64,000 bases of DNA from Rhizobium leguminosarum bv. viciae USDA 2370 (GTDB lineage: Bacteria; Pseudomonadota; Alphaproteobacteria; Rhizobiales; Rhizobiaceae): the NCBI RefSeq assembly GCF_002008365.1, contig NZ_MRDL01000007.1:79195-143194 (forward strand). Reading direction: 5' to 3'. Each line of letters opens with the position of its first letter. Position 1 is the first letter of the stretch. The notes under the pieces were generated by a model, which was given only the letters and a program-made list of their open reading frames with translations, did no database searches and was not told the DNA's origin. A program made the position numbers and the translations under genes. Positions 8,049-16,087 of this stretch are shown here, in pieces.

Positions 8049-9440
8049 ATGGCTGCGGGGGAAGCTCGGGTTTGCATGATGAAATCGGCGGAAATAGCTT
8101 TCTTGACCGTGGGTCAGAATGAGCTTCAGGCGATGGCCTATACCGATCCGCTGACCGGATTGGGAAACCGCAATCGCATGCGGGAGAAGGTCCTGCAAAT
8201 CTCTTCCGAGCGCGCCAGCGATCCGGCCCCCTTCACCATCGGCATCGTCAACCTCGACAGTTTCAAGCCGATCAACGATCTGTTCGGCTCGACAGCCGGC
8301 GATGAAATCCTCTGCCAGGTCGCCCATCGTCTCAGGGCCTGTATTCCTGATGGTGCGCTTGTGACCCGCCATGACGGCGACGAATTTGCCTTCGTGCTGC
8401 CGTTGATCTTCGAGCGGGCGAGCGCCGAGAAATTCGGCCAGATGATCCGCGAGGTGCTATCGGCCCCTTATGACCTCGGCGACCGCAACGTCCGTCTCTC
8501 CGCTTCCCTCGGCTTCTCCATCTATCCGTTCGCCGGAGAGGATTGCGAGGAACTGCTGAAGAGCGCCGAGACCGCCCTTTACCGTTCCAAGCGCCGCGGT
8601 CGCGGCCAGATCACCGTCTATTCGCGCGAGATCGCGCAGGAAATGAAGCGCGCCACGCAGCTGGAGCAGGCGCTCAGAAACGCCATCATCTCGGATGCGA
8701 TCGACGTGCATTTCCAGCCGATCGTCTCGCTGTCCAACAATCAGGTCGTCGGCTTCGAGGCGCTTGCCCGCTGGAACGATCCCGATCTCGGCTTCGTGTC
8801 GCCCGGCGTCTTCGTGCCGCTCGCCGAAGAGCGCGGCTTCATCGACGCGCTGTCGGAGGCGTTGCTGCGTAAAGCTGCCGAAGCAGCACTTTCCTGGCCG
8901 CGCGAACTCTTTCTGTCGTTCAATCTTTCCTCGGCCCAAATGATGGATCCGGGCACGAGCAGCAGCGTCCTGTCGATCCTTGGGCGCGTCGGCTTCGATC
9001 CGCATCGCCTGGAGCTGGAGATCACCGAGACCGCGGTGATGAGTTCGGCCGATACAGCTCATCGCATCATCGCTGATCTGCGTGCCGCCGGTGTGCGCAT
9101 CTCGCTGGACGATTTCGGCACCGGTCAGTCGAGCCTCGGGCGCCTGCGCGACTTCATCTTCGACAAGATCAAGATCGACCGTGCCTTCGTCTCGCGCATC
9201 AATTCCGATCGCGCCTCCGAACACATCATCAAAGCGATCCTTACCATGTGCGAGGGCCTGGAGCTGGAAGTTGTGGCGGAAGGTATCGAGGATTATGCCG
9301 AGGCGGTGAAGTTGCGCACGCTCGGCTGCGGCATGGGCCAGGGCTATCATTTCGGCCGTCCGGCGGACGGTATCGCGACGCTGCGCTTCCTGCACGAGAA
9401 TTATTATGATCCGACCGTGATGGAGCGTGTCAGCGCGTAA
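8049..9440 (+). CDS. GGDEF-EAL cyclic-di-GMP protein
   Basis: Tandem GGDEF (about 30-190) and EAL (about 205-455) domains with no sensor domain or membrane segment. The GGDEF signature is changed to DGDEF (residues 109-113) and the usual GH of the nucleotide site reads GS, so cyclase activity is doubtful. The EAL half is intact: EAL at 237-239, NLSSAQ, EITETAV, DDFGTG, KIDRAF, AEGIED. The protein is therefore most likely a cytoplasmic phosphodiesterase lowering c-di-GMP. ATG 8076 is a credible alternative start. It follows the PAS/receiver gene by about 100 bp on the same strand, which suggests a functional link. Confidence 0.9.
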   Translation: MAAGEARVCMMKSAEIAFLTVGQNELQAMAYTDPLTGLGNRNRMREKVLQISSERASDPAPFTIGIVNLDSFKPINDLFGSTAGDEILCQVAHRLRACIPDGALVTRHDGDEFAFVLPLIFERASAEKFGQMIREVLSAPYDLGDRNVRLSASLGFSIYPFAGEDCEELLKSAETALYRSKRRGRGQITVYSREIAQEMKRATQLEQALRNAIISDAIDVHFQPIVSLSNNQVVGFEALARWNDPDLGFVSPGVFVPLAEERGFIDALSEALLRKAAEAALSWPRELFLSFNLSSAQMMDPGTSSSVLSILGRVGFDPHRLELEITETAVMSSADTAHRIIADLRAAGVRISLDDFGTGQSSLGRLRDFIFDKIKIDRAFVSRINSDRASEHIIKAILTMCEGLELEVVAEGIEDYAEAVKLRTLGCGMGQGYHFGRPADGIATLRFLHENYYDPTVMERVSA

Positions 9441-9443
9441 AAC

Positions 9444-9469
9444 GATGGCGCCCCTGGGAGCGCCATCGC
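9444..9469. terminator. Bidirectional hairpin between convergent genes
   Basis: Perfect 9-bp stem CGATGGCGC / GCGCCATCG with an 8-nt loop, between the convergent GGDEF-EAL and PRC-barrel genes. No strong U tract follows on the plus strand. Confidence 0.55.
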
Positions 9470-9493
9470 CTACGCTATACTACCGCGCACGGA

Positions 9494-10099
9494 TTACTTA
9501 GGCGTGGTCGAGCCGGTTGCCGTGGTGTCGGTACCGGTCGCAGCCGGAGCCTTTTCGGCCGCCAGCATTGCCAGCGTCTTGAACTCAGGTGCGGCCTTCA
9601 GCGATTCAGACGTTTCGCTGGTCGTCAGCTTGACGCTGCCGTCCTGGGTGTTCTGCGCGACGGTAATCTTTTCCATCGGCACGGCGACGTTCTTTTCGCC
9701 AATGCCGAGGAAGCCGCCGACACCAACGATTGCAGCAACAAACCCGCCGTCCTTCTTCAGGATCAGGTCGTTGACGCTGCCGATGCTTTCATTGTTGCCG
9801 TTATAGACCGACTGGCCGATATAGGTGTTGGCGCTGACCTGGTCCGGAGACTGTTCCGTCAGATAGCCGGCCTGAGCCGTATCTGCCGTCGGTGCTGCGG
9901 CCGGAGCCTGTGCGGCATCGCCTGCGGGCTTGGTGACGTCAGGCGTCATCGGCTTCGGTGCTGCCGGATCGGCGGGGGCCGCCTGGGTCGGAGCAGCGGG
10001 ATCCGCAGGCTGCGGGGCTGTCTGCGAGAATGCCGCCGGTACGAAAGCCGTGGCAAACAGTGCGCCAGCGGCAACGGTCGTCAGAAGTTTGCGTGTCAT
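9494..10099 (-). CDS. Exported PRC-barrel domain protein
   Basis: 201 residues. A Sec signal peptide (LLTTVAAGALFATAFVPAAFS) is followed by a low-complexity Ala/Pro/Thr/Asp linker (about 25-75). A PRC-barrel core at about 80-170 (YIGQSVYNGNNESIGSVNDL, then GFLGIGEKNVAVPMEKI) comes next, with a Thr/Ala tail. PRC-barrel proteins of this type occur in the rhizobial periplasm; their role is not known. The gene stands alone with its own upstream region. Start ATG 10099. Confidence 0.85.
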   Translation of the reverse strand: MTRKLLTTVAAGALFATAFVPAAFSQTAPQPADPAAPTQAAPADPAAPKPMTPDVTKPAGDAAQAPAAAPTADTAQAGYLTEQSPDQVSANTYIGQSVYNGNNESIGSVNDLILKKDGGFVAAIVGVGGFLGIGEKNVAVPMEKITVAQNTQDGSVKLTTSETSESLKAAPEFKTLAMLAAEKAPAATGTDTTATGSTTPK

Positions 10100-10280
10100 T
10101 TCGAACCTACCTTTGTTTTTCCCTAGAGTGTTCGCTGGCGCGGCAACACCTGTTTCTCAGGTCTCGTTGCCGCGCCGGTTCGAAGGGAAAATGACTGGTG
10201 GAGCGATTGGTTCCGGTTGAAAACACGGAAAATTTCTCGATTTTCACGGAACATTTATCGAAGAACCGCCGCTAAAACGA

Positions 10281-10306
10281 GAAAAGGCGCCCCGGTCGGG
10301 AGCGCC
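10281..10306 (-). terminator. Rho-independent terminator of the dgo operon
   Basis: Read on the minus strand, stem AGGCGCTCCC / GGGGCGCCTTTT is followed by TTTTCTCGTTTT, a classical stem plus U-rich tract, about 27 nt after the lactonase stop codon. Confidence 0.8.
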
Positions 10307-10332
10307 TCTGATGGCCTCTGATCACCCCGTGA

Positions 10333-11220
10333 TCAGATCACGTAGACGGGATCGAACACGCCTTTGACCTCGATGCCGAGTTCCAACAGCGCGCCGGCAC
10401 TGGGCTGCGCCGAACGGGCATCCTCATCCAGCCCTTCCCAGGCGGTCGTTACCGCCAGGCGGTCGGCATTGACGCCGATGAAGGCAGGGCAGGATGGTTG
10501 GACGGCAGGAACCTTGTAGCGCGAGATGCGCAGGCCGTCCGGACTGTAGCGGTCGACGACGCCGGCGCCCCAGCGCGCATTCCACAAATAGCCGTCGGCA
10601 TCGACCACCGAGCCGTCGATGTCGCCGGGGTCGTCCATGCTGTCGACAAGCACGATCGGCTCGCCCGAAGGCAGGCCGGTCAATGGATCGACCATGACGC
10701 GCATCAGCCGATTGATGCGGGAATCCGTATAATAACCGATCGTGCCGTCAGGCGAGAAGCAGATTGAATTCGGGATGCTGATGCCGTTGAAGATCTTCGT
10801 CACCTTGCCGCTAGCGACGTGATAAATGGCGCCGGCCTGGTTTTCCGCCCGCTTGCTCATCGTGCCGATCCAGAGTGCACCGGAAGGATGCGTGCGGCCG
10901 TCGTTCGAACGGTTTTCCGGCCTGTCGTTTTCGAGCGCGGCGTAGAAGGTGAGGTTGCCGCTTGCGACGTCGCGCACGAAAAGCCCTTCTTCCGTCGCGA
11001 TCAGCTGCCGCCCGGCGTCGATGCGGGCAAGCACGCTCGCCATGACAGGCAGCGGATGCACCTTTTTCGCGCCCGTCGAAAGATTGAGCTCGTGCAGTTC
11101 CTTGCCGAGGATGTTGAACCACCAGACGGTATTGCTGTCCGGATCATAGGTCGGGCCTTCACCGAGAACGGAATTGGTATTGCAAAGTGTCTTGCCCTCG
11201 AACTCATAAATATCGGTCAT
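10333..11220 (-). CDS. SMP-30/gluconolactonase family sugar lactonase
   Basis: 295 residues, six-bladed propeller of the SMP-30/regucalcin family. The divalent metal ligands are recognisable: Glu in LGEGPTYD, Asn-Asp in SNDGRTHPSG, Asp in GDIDGSVVD. In this operon it would open the aldonolactone formed by the sugar dehydrogenase (galactono-1,4-lactone to galactonate, inferred). It is the last gene of the operon, and its start codon overlaps the dgoA stop by 4 bp. Confidence 0.88.
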   Translation of the reverse strand: MTDIYEFEGKTLCNTNSVLGEGPTYDPDSNTVWWFNILGKELHELNLSTGAKKVHPLPVMASVLARIDAGRQLIATEEGLFVRDVASGNLTFYAALENDRPENRSNDGRTHPSGALWIGTMSKRAENQAGAIYHVASGKVTKIFNGISIPNSICFSPDGTIGYYTDSRINRLMRVMVDPLTGLPSGEPIVLVDSMDDPGDIDGSVVDADGYLWNARWGAGVVDRYSPDGLRISRYKVPAVQPSCPAFIGVNADRLAVTTAWEGLDEDARSAQPSAGALLELGIEVKGVFDPVYVI

Positions 11221-11858
11221 ACGTTCACGCTCCCAATGGCTGCATCATAGGCGTAAATGGTCGCCTTGGCGCGCTCGGCAACCTCTGATGCGGTCATTCC
11301 TGGCTTGTAGATGCTGGTGCCGAGGCCGAAGGCGAAGATGCCGGCCTTGGTATAATCGCCGAAATTCTTATCCGACACACCACCGACGGCGGCAATCATC
11401 AGCTCCGGCGGCAGGATTGCCCGGATCGCCGTGATGCCGGAAGGGCCGAGCACGCTGGCCGGAAAGAATTTGAGACCGGTGGCCCCGGCGCGCGCTGCTG
11501 CCAGCGCCTCGGTCGGCGTAAAGACGCCCGGCATCGTCACCATGCCGTAGTCGCGCGCCCGGATGATCACCTCGGGCTCGACATTCGGGGTGACGAGCAG
11601 CTTGCCGCCGGCCGCATGCAGGCTGTCGACCGCCTCGACGGTTAGCACCGTGCCGGCGCCGATCAGCACGTCGGCCGGTGCCATCTTCGCGGCGATCTCG
11701 ATGGATTTGAACGGCTCCGGCGAGTTGAGCGGGATCTCGATCGCCGTCAGGCCATTTTCGATCAGAGCACCGACGACGCTTTCGGTCTCGTCAGGCCGGA
11801 TGCCGCGAAGGATGGCGATCAGCGGGCGCTTCATGTCGGGGAAGGGGATACGGTTCAT
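11217..11858 (-). CDS. dgoA: 2-dehydro-3-deoxy-6-phosphogalactonate aldolase
   Basis: Class I aldolase that cleaves KDPGal to pyruvate and glyceraldehyde 3-phosphate, 213 residues. The KDPG/KDPGal family pattern is clear: AILRGI at the N-terminus, the catalytic Glu in TAIEIPLNSP, GAGTVLT, and the Schiff-base Lys in GLKFFPAS. Adjacency to dgoK favours the galactonate over the gluconate substrate. ATG 11858 is chosen, 13 bp after the dgoK stop; a longer frame merely overlaps dgoK. Confidence 0.92.
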   Translation of the reverse strand: MNRIPFPDMKRPLIAILRGIRPDETESVVGALIENGLTAIEIPLNSPEPFKSIEIAAKMAPADVLIGAGTVLTVEAVDSLHAAGGKLLVTPNVEPEVIIRARDYGMVTMPGVFTPTEALAAARAGATGLKFFPASVLGPSGITAIRAILPPELMIAAVGGVSDKNFGDYTKAGIFAFGLGTSIYKPGMTASEVAERAKATIYAYDAAIGSVNV

Positions 11859-11871
11859 CGTGTCAGCTTTC

Positions 11872-12789
11872 TCAATTCGGCCAGATGGCTTCGGCGGCAG
11901 CCGAAAGCCCGCGGCGCACGGCGGCGTCGGCGTCGATGGCGGTGAAGGCAAGGGAGAGGGTTTTGAAGGCCTGCTCGTAGAGCGCCTGCAGGCGCCCTGA
12001 GGCGACGAGGGTGATGTCGGTGCCGTTTGCCGCATCTTGCAGCGCGCCGGCGATTTCGAGGCCGATCAGCGTGCCGGATAGCCGGGCTTGCGCCGCTGCG
12101 GCAGAAATCCCGTGCAGGAGCTGGCCGGAGCGGGCGGTAAACAGCAGGTTGGAGGCAAGGGCCGGGCGCGCGAAAGCGGCCGAGACGGCGGCCTCGAAGG
12201 CTGCCGCATCCGCCGGCTGCTCTGCCGCACCGGCAACGGCATGCGAAAGGATCGTGTGTTTGCTGATGACGTCGAACAGCTCGCCGGTCATGAAGGTCGA
12301 AAAGCCGGTCACCTTGCTGTCCGTCACATGCACCCATTTCGAATGCGTGCCGGGCATGCAGACCGCCTGCGCTCCGGAGCTTGCGCGGCCGAGCGCGCCG
12401 AGAAGCTGGGTTTCTTCGCCGCGCATGACGTCGGGCGTCGCCATGTCCCGCTGGGCAAGGCCCGGCAGGATGCGGATGTCGCGGCTTTCGCCTGGTACGG
12501 AGACCGCCCCGGTCAGGATCGAGGCAAGCGGCGCCGGCACGTCGATATAACCGGCCTCGACCCAGCCCTGCCGTGCGCCGGCCATGCCGCAGATGATCAC
12601 CGGCAGGTTTTCCGGCGCCTCGATGGCTGAGAGATGGCCGGTAAGCACCGTGGAAAAGCCGGTCTTTGCCGCGCTCGTCATGCCTTCGCCGCTGCGGCGT
12701 TCGGCAAGGACGGTGCCGTCCCTACCCATCAGCCACAAGCGGAAGCTGCTGGTGCCCCAGTCCACCGCGACATAAGCGGGATTTGCCAT
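11872..12789 (-). CDS. dgoK: 2-dehydro-3-deoxygalactonokinase
   Basis: Phosphorylates 2-keto-3-deoxygalactonate before aldol cleavage, 305 residues. Family features include the N-terminal phosphate loop VAVDWGTSSFRLWLM, the segments ICGMAGARQGW and MRGEETQLLGAL, and PGTHSKWVHV. ATG 12789 is chosen because it overlaps the SDR stop as TAATG; the frame runs further upstream inside the SDR gene without support. Central gene of the operon. Confidence 0.93.
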   Translation of the reverse strand: MANPAYVAVDWGTSSFRLWLMGRDGTVLAERRSGEGMTSAAKTGFSTVLTGHLSAIEAPENLPVIICGMAGARQGWVEAGYIDVPAPLASILTGAVSVPGESRDIRILPGLAQRDMATPDVMRGEETQLLGALGRASSGAQAVCMPGTHSKWVHVTDSKVTGFSTFMTGELFDVISKHTILSHAVAGAAEQPADAAAFEAAVSAAFARPALASNLLFTARSGQLLHGISAAAAQARLSGTLIGLEIAGALQDAANGTDITLVASGRLQALYEQAFKTLSLAFTAIDADAAVRRGLSAAAEAIWPN

Positions 12790-13556
12790 TACAGAACGCC
12801 TCCATCGACAATCAGGGACTGGGCGGTCATTCCAGCCGCACAGTCGGATGCAAGAAACAGGCAGGGACCGACGATCGCATCGGGTTTGAGCGCGACCTTC
12901 AGGCACTGGTCCTCGACCGAGCGAGCAATGCTCTCCTCGGTGAGCCAGTGCTGCATCTGCCGCTCGGTGACGACCATGCCGGGCAGAATACAGTTGACCC
13001 GGATGTTCTCCGGCCCGAGCCTGCCCGCCAGGCTCTTCGTCAGCCCGACGACCGCCGCCTTGGCTGCCGCATAGGCGGGAAAGCCGCCCATGTTCAGCTT
13101 GAAGGCAATCGACGACATATTGATGATCGCCCCGCCGCCGGCCACCCGCATCGACGGCACGACTGCCTGCGAGGTGAAGAACACATGCTTGAGGTTGACC
13201 GCCTGGTTGTTGTCCCAATAGGCCTCGGTCACCGCGTCGAATTCATGGCGGTCGTCCCAGGCGGCATTGTTGACCAGCACGCGGATCGGCCCTGAGCTGG
13301 CAATGACGCTATCGACCGTGCGCCGGATCGCCTCGATGTCGCGCAGATCGGCATGGTGAAAGGAGACCGGATGCGTGGTCTCTCGCGACAGCCTTTCGGC
13401 GAGTTCGCGGCCGGCAGCCTCGGCGATATCGATGAACGAGACCTTGGCGCCTTGGCGCGCGAAACCTTCGACGATCGCAGCACCGATGCCCGATCCGCCG
13501 CCGGTCACCAGCACGGCTCGGTCTTTGAACTCGGGAAATTGTGCTGCTGGCATCAT
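12789..13556 (-). CDS. SDR-family dehydrogenase, probable galactose 1-dehydrogenase
   Basis: 255 residues, Rossmann-type short-chain dehydrogenase. The nucleotide motif is TGGGSGIG, NNAA is at about residue 90, and the catalytic Ser and YAAAKAA (Tyr/Lys) are present; it ends in IVDGGVL. First gene of the dgo operon. The position suggests NAD(P)-dependent oxidation of the sugar to its lactone, but the substrate is inferred from context only. Start ATG 13556 follows GGGAGGCG at a suitable distance; an upstream ATG at 13592 lies before that ribosome binding site and is less likely. Confidence 0.85.
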   Translation of the reverse strand: MMPAAQFPEFKDRAVLVTGGGSGIGAAIVEGFARQGAKVSFIDIAEAAGRELAERLSRETTHPVSFHHADLRDIEAIRRTVDSVIASSGPIRVLVNNAAWDDRHEFDAVTEAYWDNNQAVNLKHVFFTSQAVVPSMRVAGGGAIINMSSIAFKLNMGGFPAYAAAKAAVVGLTKSLAGRLGPENIRVNCILPGMVVTERQMQHWLTEESIARSVEDQCLKVALKPDAIVGPCLFLASDCAAGMTAQSLIVDGGVL

Positions 13557-13592
13557 GGTCACCGTCGCCTCCCGACCGTATCGTTGTTCCAT

Positions 13593-13664
13593 TATTTGGA
13601 ACTTAATTTGACTATATGGAATTATCGAATTACAGTGGCCTTTCTGTCAAGGGTGGATGAGGCA
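13593..13664. promoter_or_regulatory. Divergent promoter between the dgo operon and the IclR gene
   Basis: AT-rich gap. On the plus strand TTGACT (13608-13613), a 17-nt spacer and TACAGT (13631-13636) form a possible promoter for the regulator. TGGAA occurs twice, about 20 bp apart (near 13597 and 13617), and could mark an IclR binding site. By-eye assignment. Confidence 0.4.
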
Positions 13665-14462
13665 ATGGATTCAAACGGCGGCGGCGCAGCACAGGCACGT
13701 GAGACCGGCACGCTCGGCAAACTGATGGTTCTGCTCGATCTCGTCACCCACGCGGATGCGCCGCTGCGTTTTACTGATGTTCTGGCTCTCGCCGGCCAGC
13801 CGCGCGGCACGCTGCATCGCCAGCTCAGCCATCTGGTCGAGGAAGGGCTGCTCGAGCTCGATGGCGACGGCCGTTATGCGCCCGGCCTGCGCCTGCTCGA
13901 TTTCGCCGCGCGCAGCTGGGCGCGCAACGAATTCCGCATGATCGCCGAGCCGCACCTTGCCGATCTGCAGCGGGCAACCGGCGAGACGGTGCATCTCGGC
14001 GTTCTGAGAGGCCAGTCGATCATCTATCTCGACAAGGTCGAAGGCCGACAGCCGGTGCGCATGTATTCTCAGATCGGCAATGCCTCGCCTTGCTACTGCA
14101 CCGGCGTCGGCAAGGCCGCCCTTTCGCTGCTTCCGGCCGAAAGCCTCGTCGATCTCGTCGCCGGCCTGAGCTTCACCAGCTTTACCGCCTCGACCCATGT
14201 CTCGGCCGAAACGCTGCTTGCCGAAATCCGCGAGATTGCCGATCAGGGCTATGCTTTCGACCGCGAGGAGCATGAGGCCGGCATCCGCTGCGTCGCCGCA
14301 CCGGTCTGGTCGGAGGATCGGACCTTTATGGGGGGTATTTCGATTACCGGCCCGGCCTATCGGTTGTCGATGGAACTTCTGCACCAATGGGCCGTTCCGG
14401 TTCAACTGGCGGCTGCGAGGATCATGGAAGGCATGCGCGTCCGTCTCGGTCCGCGCCGTTGA
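13665..14462 (+). CDS. IclR-family regulator of the dgo operon
   Basis: 265 residues. An N-terminal winged helix (about 15-75: FTDVLALAGQPRGTLHRQLS) is followed by an IclR effector domain (about 85-260) with the typical IYLDKVEG, SPCYCTGVGKAAL and GIRCVAAPVW segments. It is divergent from the dgo operon and probably represses it in the absence of galactose-derived effector (inference). GTG at 13653 is a possible alternative start. Confidence 0.9.
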   Translation: MDSNGGGAAQARETGTLGKLMVLLDLVTHADAPLRFTDVLALAGQPRGTLHRQLSHLVEEGLLELDGDGRYAPGLRLLDFAARSWARNEFRMIAEPHLADLQRATGETVHLGVLRGQSIIYLDKVEGRQPVRMYSQIGNASPCYCTGVGKAALSLLPAESLVDLVAGLSFTSFTASTHVSAETLLAEIREIADQGYAFDREEHEAGIRCVAAPVWSEDRTFMGGISITGPAYRLSMELLHQWAVPVQLAAARIMEGMRVRLGPRR

Positions 14463-14715
14463 GAGAAAATTGCAATCAGCCCGCTGCTGGACGCAATCGC
14501 AGAGCATGCTTATGATGAGCGCGATATTGAGATTTGCCGACGAATCACCACAACTAGAACGGTCCGCGAAATCTACAACCAGTCACCGGCCGAACGCTCA
14601 ACGCTGAAGCCGATTCCAACCAGCGATCGTCGTTCCCCGATGCAATCGAAACACCCATAGCGGGCAGGTTTCGCAAACGGTTTGCCGGCCGCTGTGCCGA
14701 AGATGAAGAAATGTG

Positions 14716-15450
14716 ATGGCACCCTTGTCGCAAACATCCACGGAAGAAGACGATTATATCAAGGAAATAGCGGGCCTGAAGACCCAGTTCGATATTTTCC
14801 GTTTCATGAAACGGGTGACGGAAGCCTATCGCAGCCGTGCCTTCATGGTCCTCAACCTGCCGCCGATCACCTCCTTCGATCTTCAGGGCAGCACTGTCAT
14901 CACCAGCTGGCCGGCCGAGCTTCTGGCTCTCTACGACCAGGAAGGCCTGATGGTGAACAGCCCGGTCCTCAGACGCCTCAGAACATCTGCGCGGCCCTTC
15001 TTCTACGACATGTCAAGACAGAACTGGTCGCGGGACGACGGCAAGTCCATCCTCGTCGCCTCCCTGTTCGAGCGCTTCAAGATGATGCGCGGCGCCTATT
15101 TTCCGACGCACGAGCCCTCCGGACTGCGCGGCGCCGTCTCTTTCGCCGGCGACCGCGAACCCTTCAGCCCGGCCGAGATGCGCGAACTCTGCTATATCGC
15201 CATCCATGTGTTCGACAGGCTTGCCGAGATCCGCAACCTCGATACGCGCATCACCGACACGCTGACCGACCGCGAGATCGATTGCCTCAACTGGACGGCG
15301 GCCGGCAAGACCAGTGCCGAAATCGCCGAAATCCTCACCCTGTCCGAGCACACGGTCAATCACTACCTCAACCGCGCCACCAAGAAGCTCGACACGGTGA
15401 ACCGCACCCAGGCCGTCGCCAAGGCGCTGCGCATTGGCTTGATCAAATAA
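14716..15450 (+). CDS. LuxR-type solo regulator with altered autoinducer pocket
   Basis: 244 residues. The N-terminal autoinducer-like domain (about 20-165) is followed by a LuxR DNA-binding helix-turn-helix (about 180-240: LTDREIDCLNWTAAGKTSAE, then SEHTVNHYLNRATKKL). In the ligand domain the aligned stretch WPAELLALYDQEGLMVNSPV keeps the Tyr and Pro but seems to have Leu at the conserved Trp and Ser at the conserved Asp, so acyl-homoserine lactone binding is doubtful. No luxI-type synthase is nearby. A GTG at 14713 directly precedes the chosen ATG. Confidence 0.85.
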   Translation: MAPLSQTSTEEDDYIKEIAGLKTQFDIFRFMKRVTEAYRSRAFMVLNLPPITSFDLQGSTVITSWPAELLALYDQEGLMVNSPVLRRLRTSARPFFYDMSRQNWSRDDGKSILVASLFERFKMMRGAYFPTHEPSGLRGAVSFAGDREPFSPAEMRELCYIAIHVFDRLAEIRNLDTRITDTLTDREIDCLNWTAAGKTSAEIAEILTLSEHTVNHYLNRATKKLDTVNRTQAVAKALRIGLIK

Positions 15451-15551
15451 GTTGCAAAAAACAACCGAATGCTTTCGAAGCCGCCCAGCGCATAGGCAAG
15501 TCCTTCCCGGTGGCGAGCTGTCCCAAGCGCTTTTGCGCTGATTTTCCATCT

Positions 15552-15567
15552 GGCACGCTTTCTGCAT
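15552..15567 (+). promoter_or_regulatory. Sigma-54-like promoter
   Basis: TGGCACGCTTTCTGCA has GG and GC exactly 10 nt apart, as in -24/-12 promoters (consensus TGGCACG-N4-TTGCA; one mismatch in the -12 box). It points rightward, predicting a transcript from about 15578-15582, where no coding sequence begins. No activator site was identified by eye. Confidence 0.5.
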
Positions 15568-15579
15568 CTCGTTTTGCGA

Positions 15580-15860
15580 GAGGTCCAGAGGGGACTTTGA
15601 GACCAGCGCCAGGAAATGGCGCGGCCGACACACCGCTGCCCGACGCCGATGCCGCTTTCTCCCGGCCCTTCGGTGTCGGCGGCGGTTGTTGCGTTTTGGC
15701 ACCGCTTCTTTCGCAGCTGTTTGCGATTTCCTCTTCCCGGTTCACTTTTCACTGGCCTTTTGCTCGGCTTGCTCTAGTTCGCCCCGGATTGCGCCGGTTC
15801 TCGGGGAGACCGTTGCGGCCATCAGGGCGAAAGCCCGGCGGACTTGATGGCCGCAACGGA
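15580..15860 (+). ncRNA. Candidate structured small RNA
   Basis: Downstream of the sigma-54-like promoter four hairpins follow in order. GCGCCA/TGGCGC is at 15606-15622. CCGACAC/GTGTCGG pairs 15625-15631 with 15673-15679. CGGT-CTC/GAG-ACCG is at 15794-15811. A 14-bp perfect stem pairs 15811-15824 with 15845-15858 and encloses GGGC-GAAA-GCCC, a GNRA tetraloop. GC-rich DNA makes chance hairpins common, so this is a hypothesis. The 3' end is unclear because no U tract follows. Confidence 0.3.
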
Positions 15861-15954
15861 TTGCCAATTCCCCGGCGCTCTTTTGGCACGCCGTCAAATC
15901 GATTTTCTTCCCGATGATTTTGTTTGGCGAAGGCTTCCGTCTCCACTATCTCTA

Positions 15955-16004
15955 CTGCATGATTTCAGCCTTGATCGATTTCGATCAAGGCTGAAATCAT
16001 GCAG
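15955..16004. repeat. Perfect 24-bp inverted repeat with 2-nt centre
   Basis: Left arm CTGCATGATTTCAGCCTTGA plus TCGA, centre TT, right arm exactly complementary (15981-16004). It is uninterrupted and AT-richer than its surroundings. It sits about 80 bp upstream of mrp and could be a transcription stop, an operator or a remnant of a mobile palindrome. No U tract follows. Confidence 0.85.
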
Positions 16005-16007
16005 CAA

Positions 16008-16060
16008 TTCAAAGTGCTACAGCGTCCTTTGCGCGTCTTGAAAGACGCGCGGCGCTGTAG
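16008..16060. repeat. Intergenic palindrome, family 2 (ACAGCGTCC...GGCGCTGTAG)
   Basis: Reads TTCAAAGTGCTACAGCGTCC and ends GACGCGCGGCGCTGTAG; the ends pair, and GCGCGTCTTGAAAGACGCGC pairs internally. Close relatives lie at 62450-62503 and, inverted and degenerate, at 54530-54575. Confidence 0.8.
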
Positions 16061-16087
16061 TCTGCAAGAAAAAGCAGTGAGGGTGGA

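Larger units (their letters stand above)
15451..16087. other. 637-bp gene-free interval with structured elements
   Basis: No credible protein gene on either strand; the open frames here are compositionally odd and lack ribosome binding sites. The interval holds a sigma-54-like promoter at 15552-15567, four hairpins between 15606 and 15858, a perfect 24-bp inverted repeat at 15955-16004 and a repeat element at 16008-16060. The next gene is mrp at 16088. Confidence 0.7.

Noticed and set aside
14463..14715. Gap between the IclR and LuxR genes
   Set aside because: About 250 bp; I saw no repeat, hairpin or gene of note.
14682..15917. Long plus-strand frame covering the LuxR gene and the gene-free interval
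   Set aside because: Reads in a different frame from the conserved LuxR protein and continues into structured non-coding DNA; product low-complexity.
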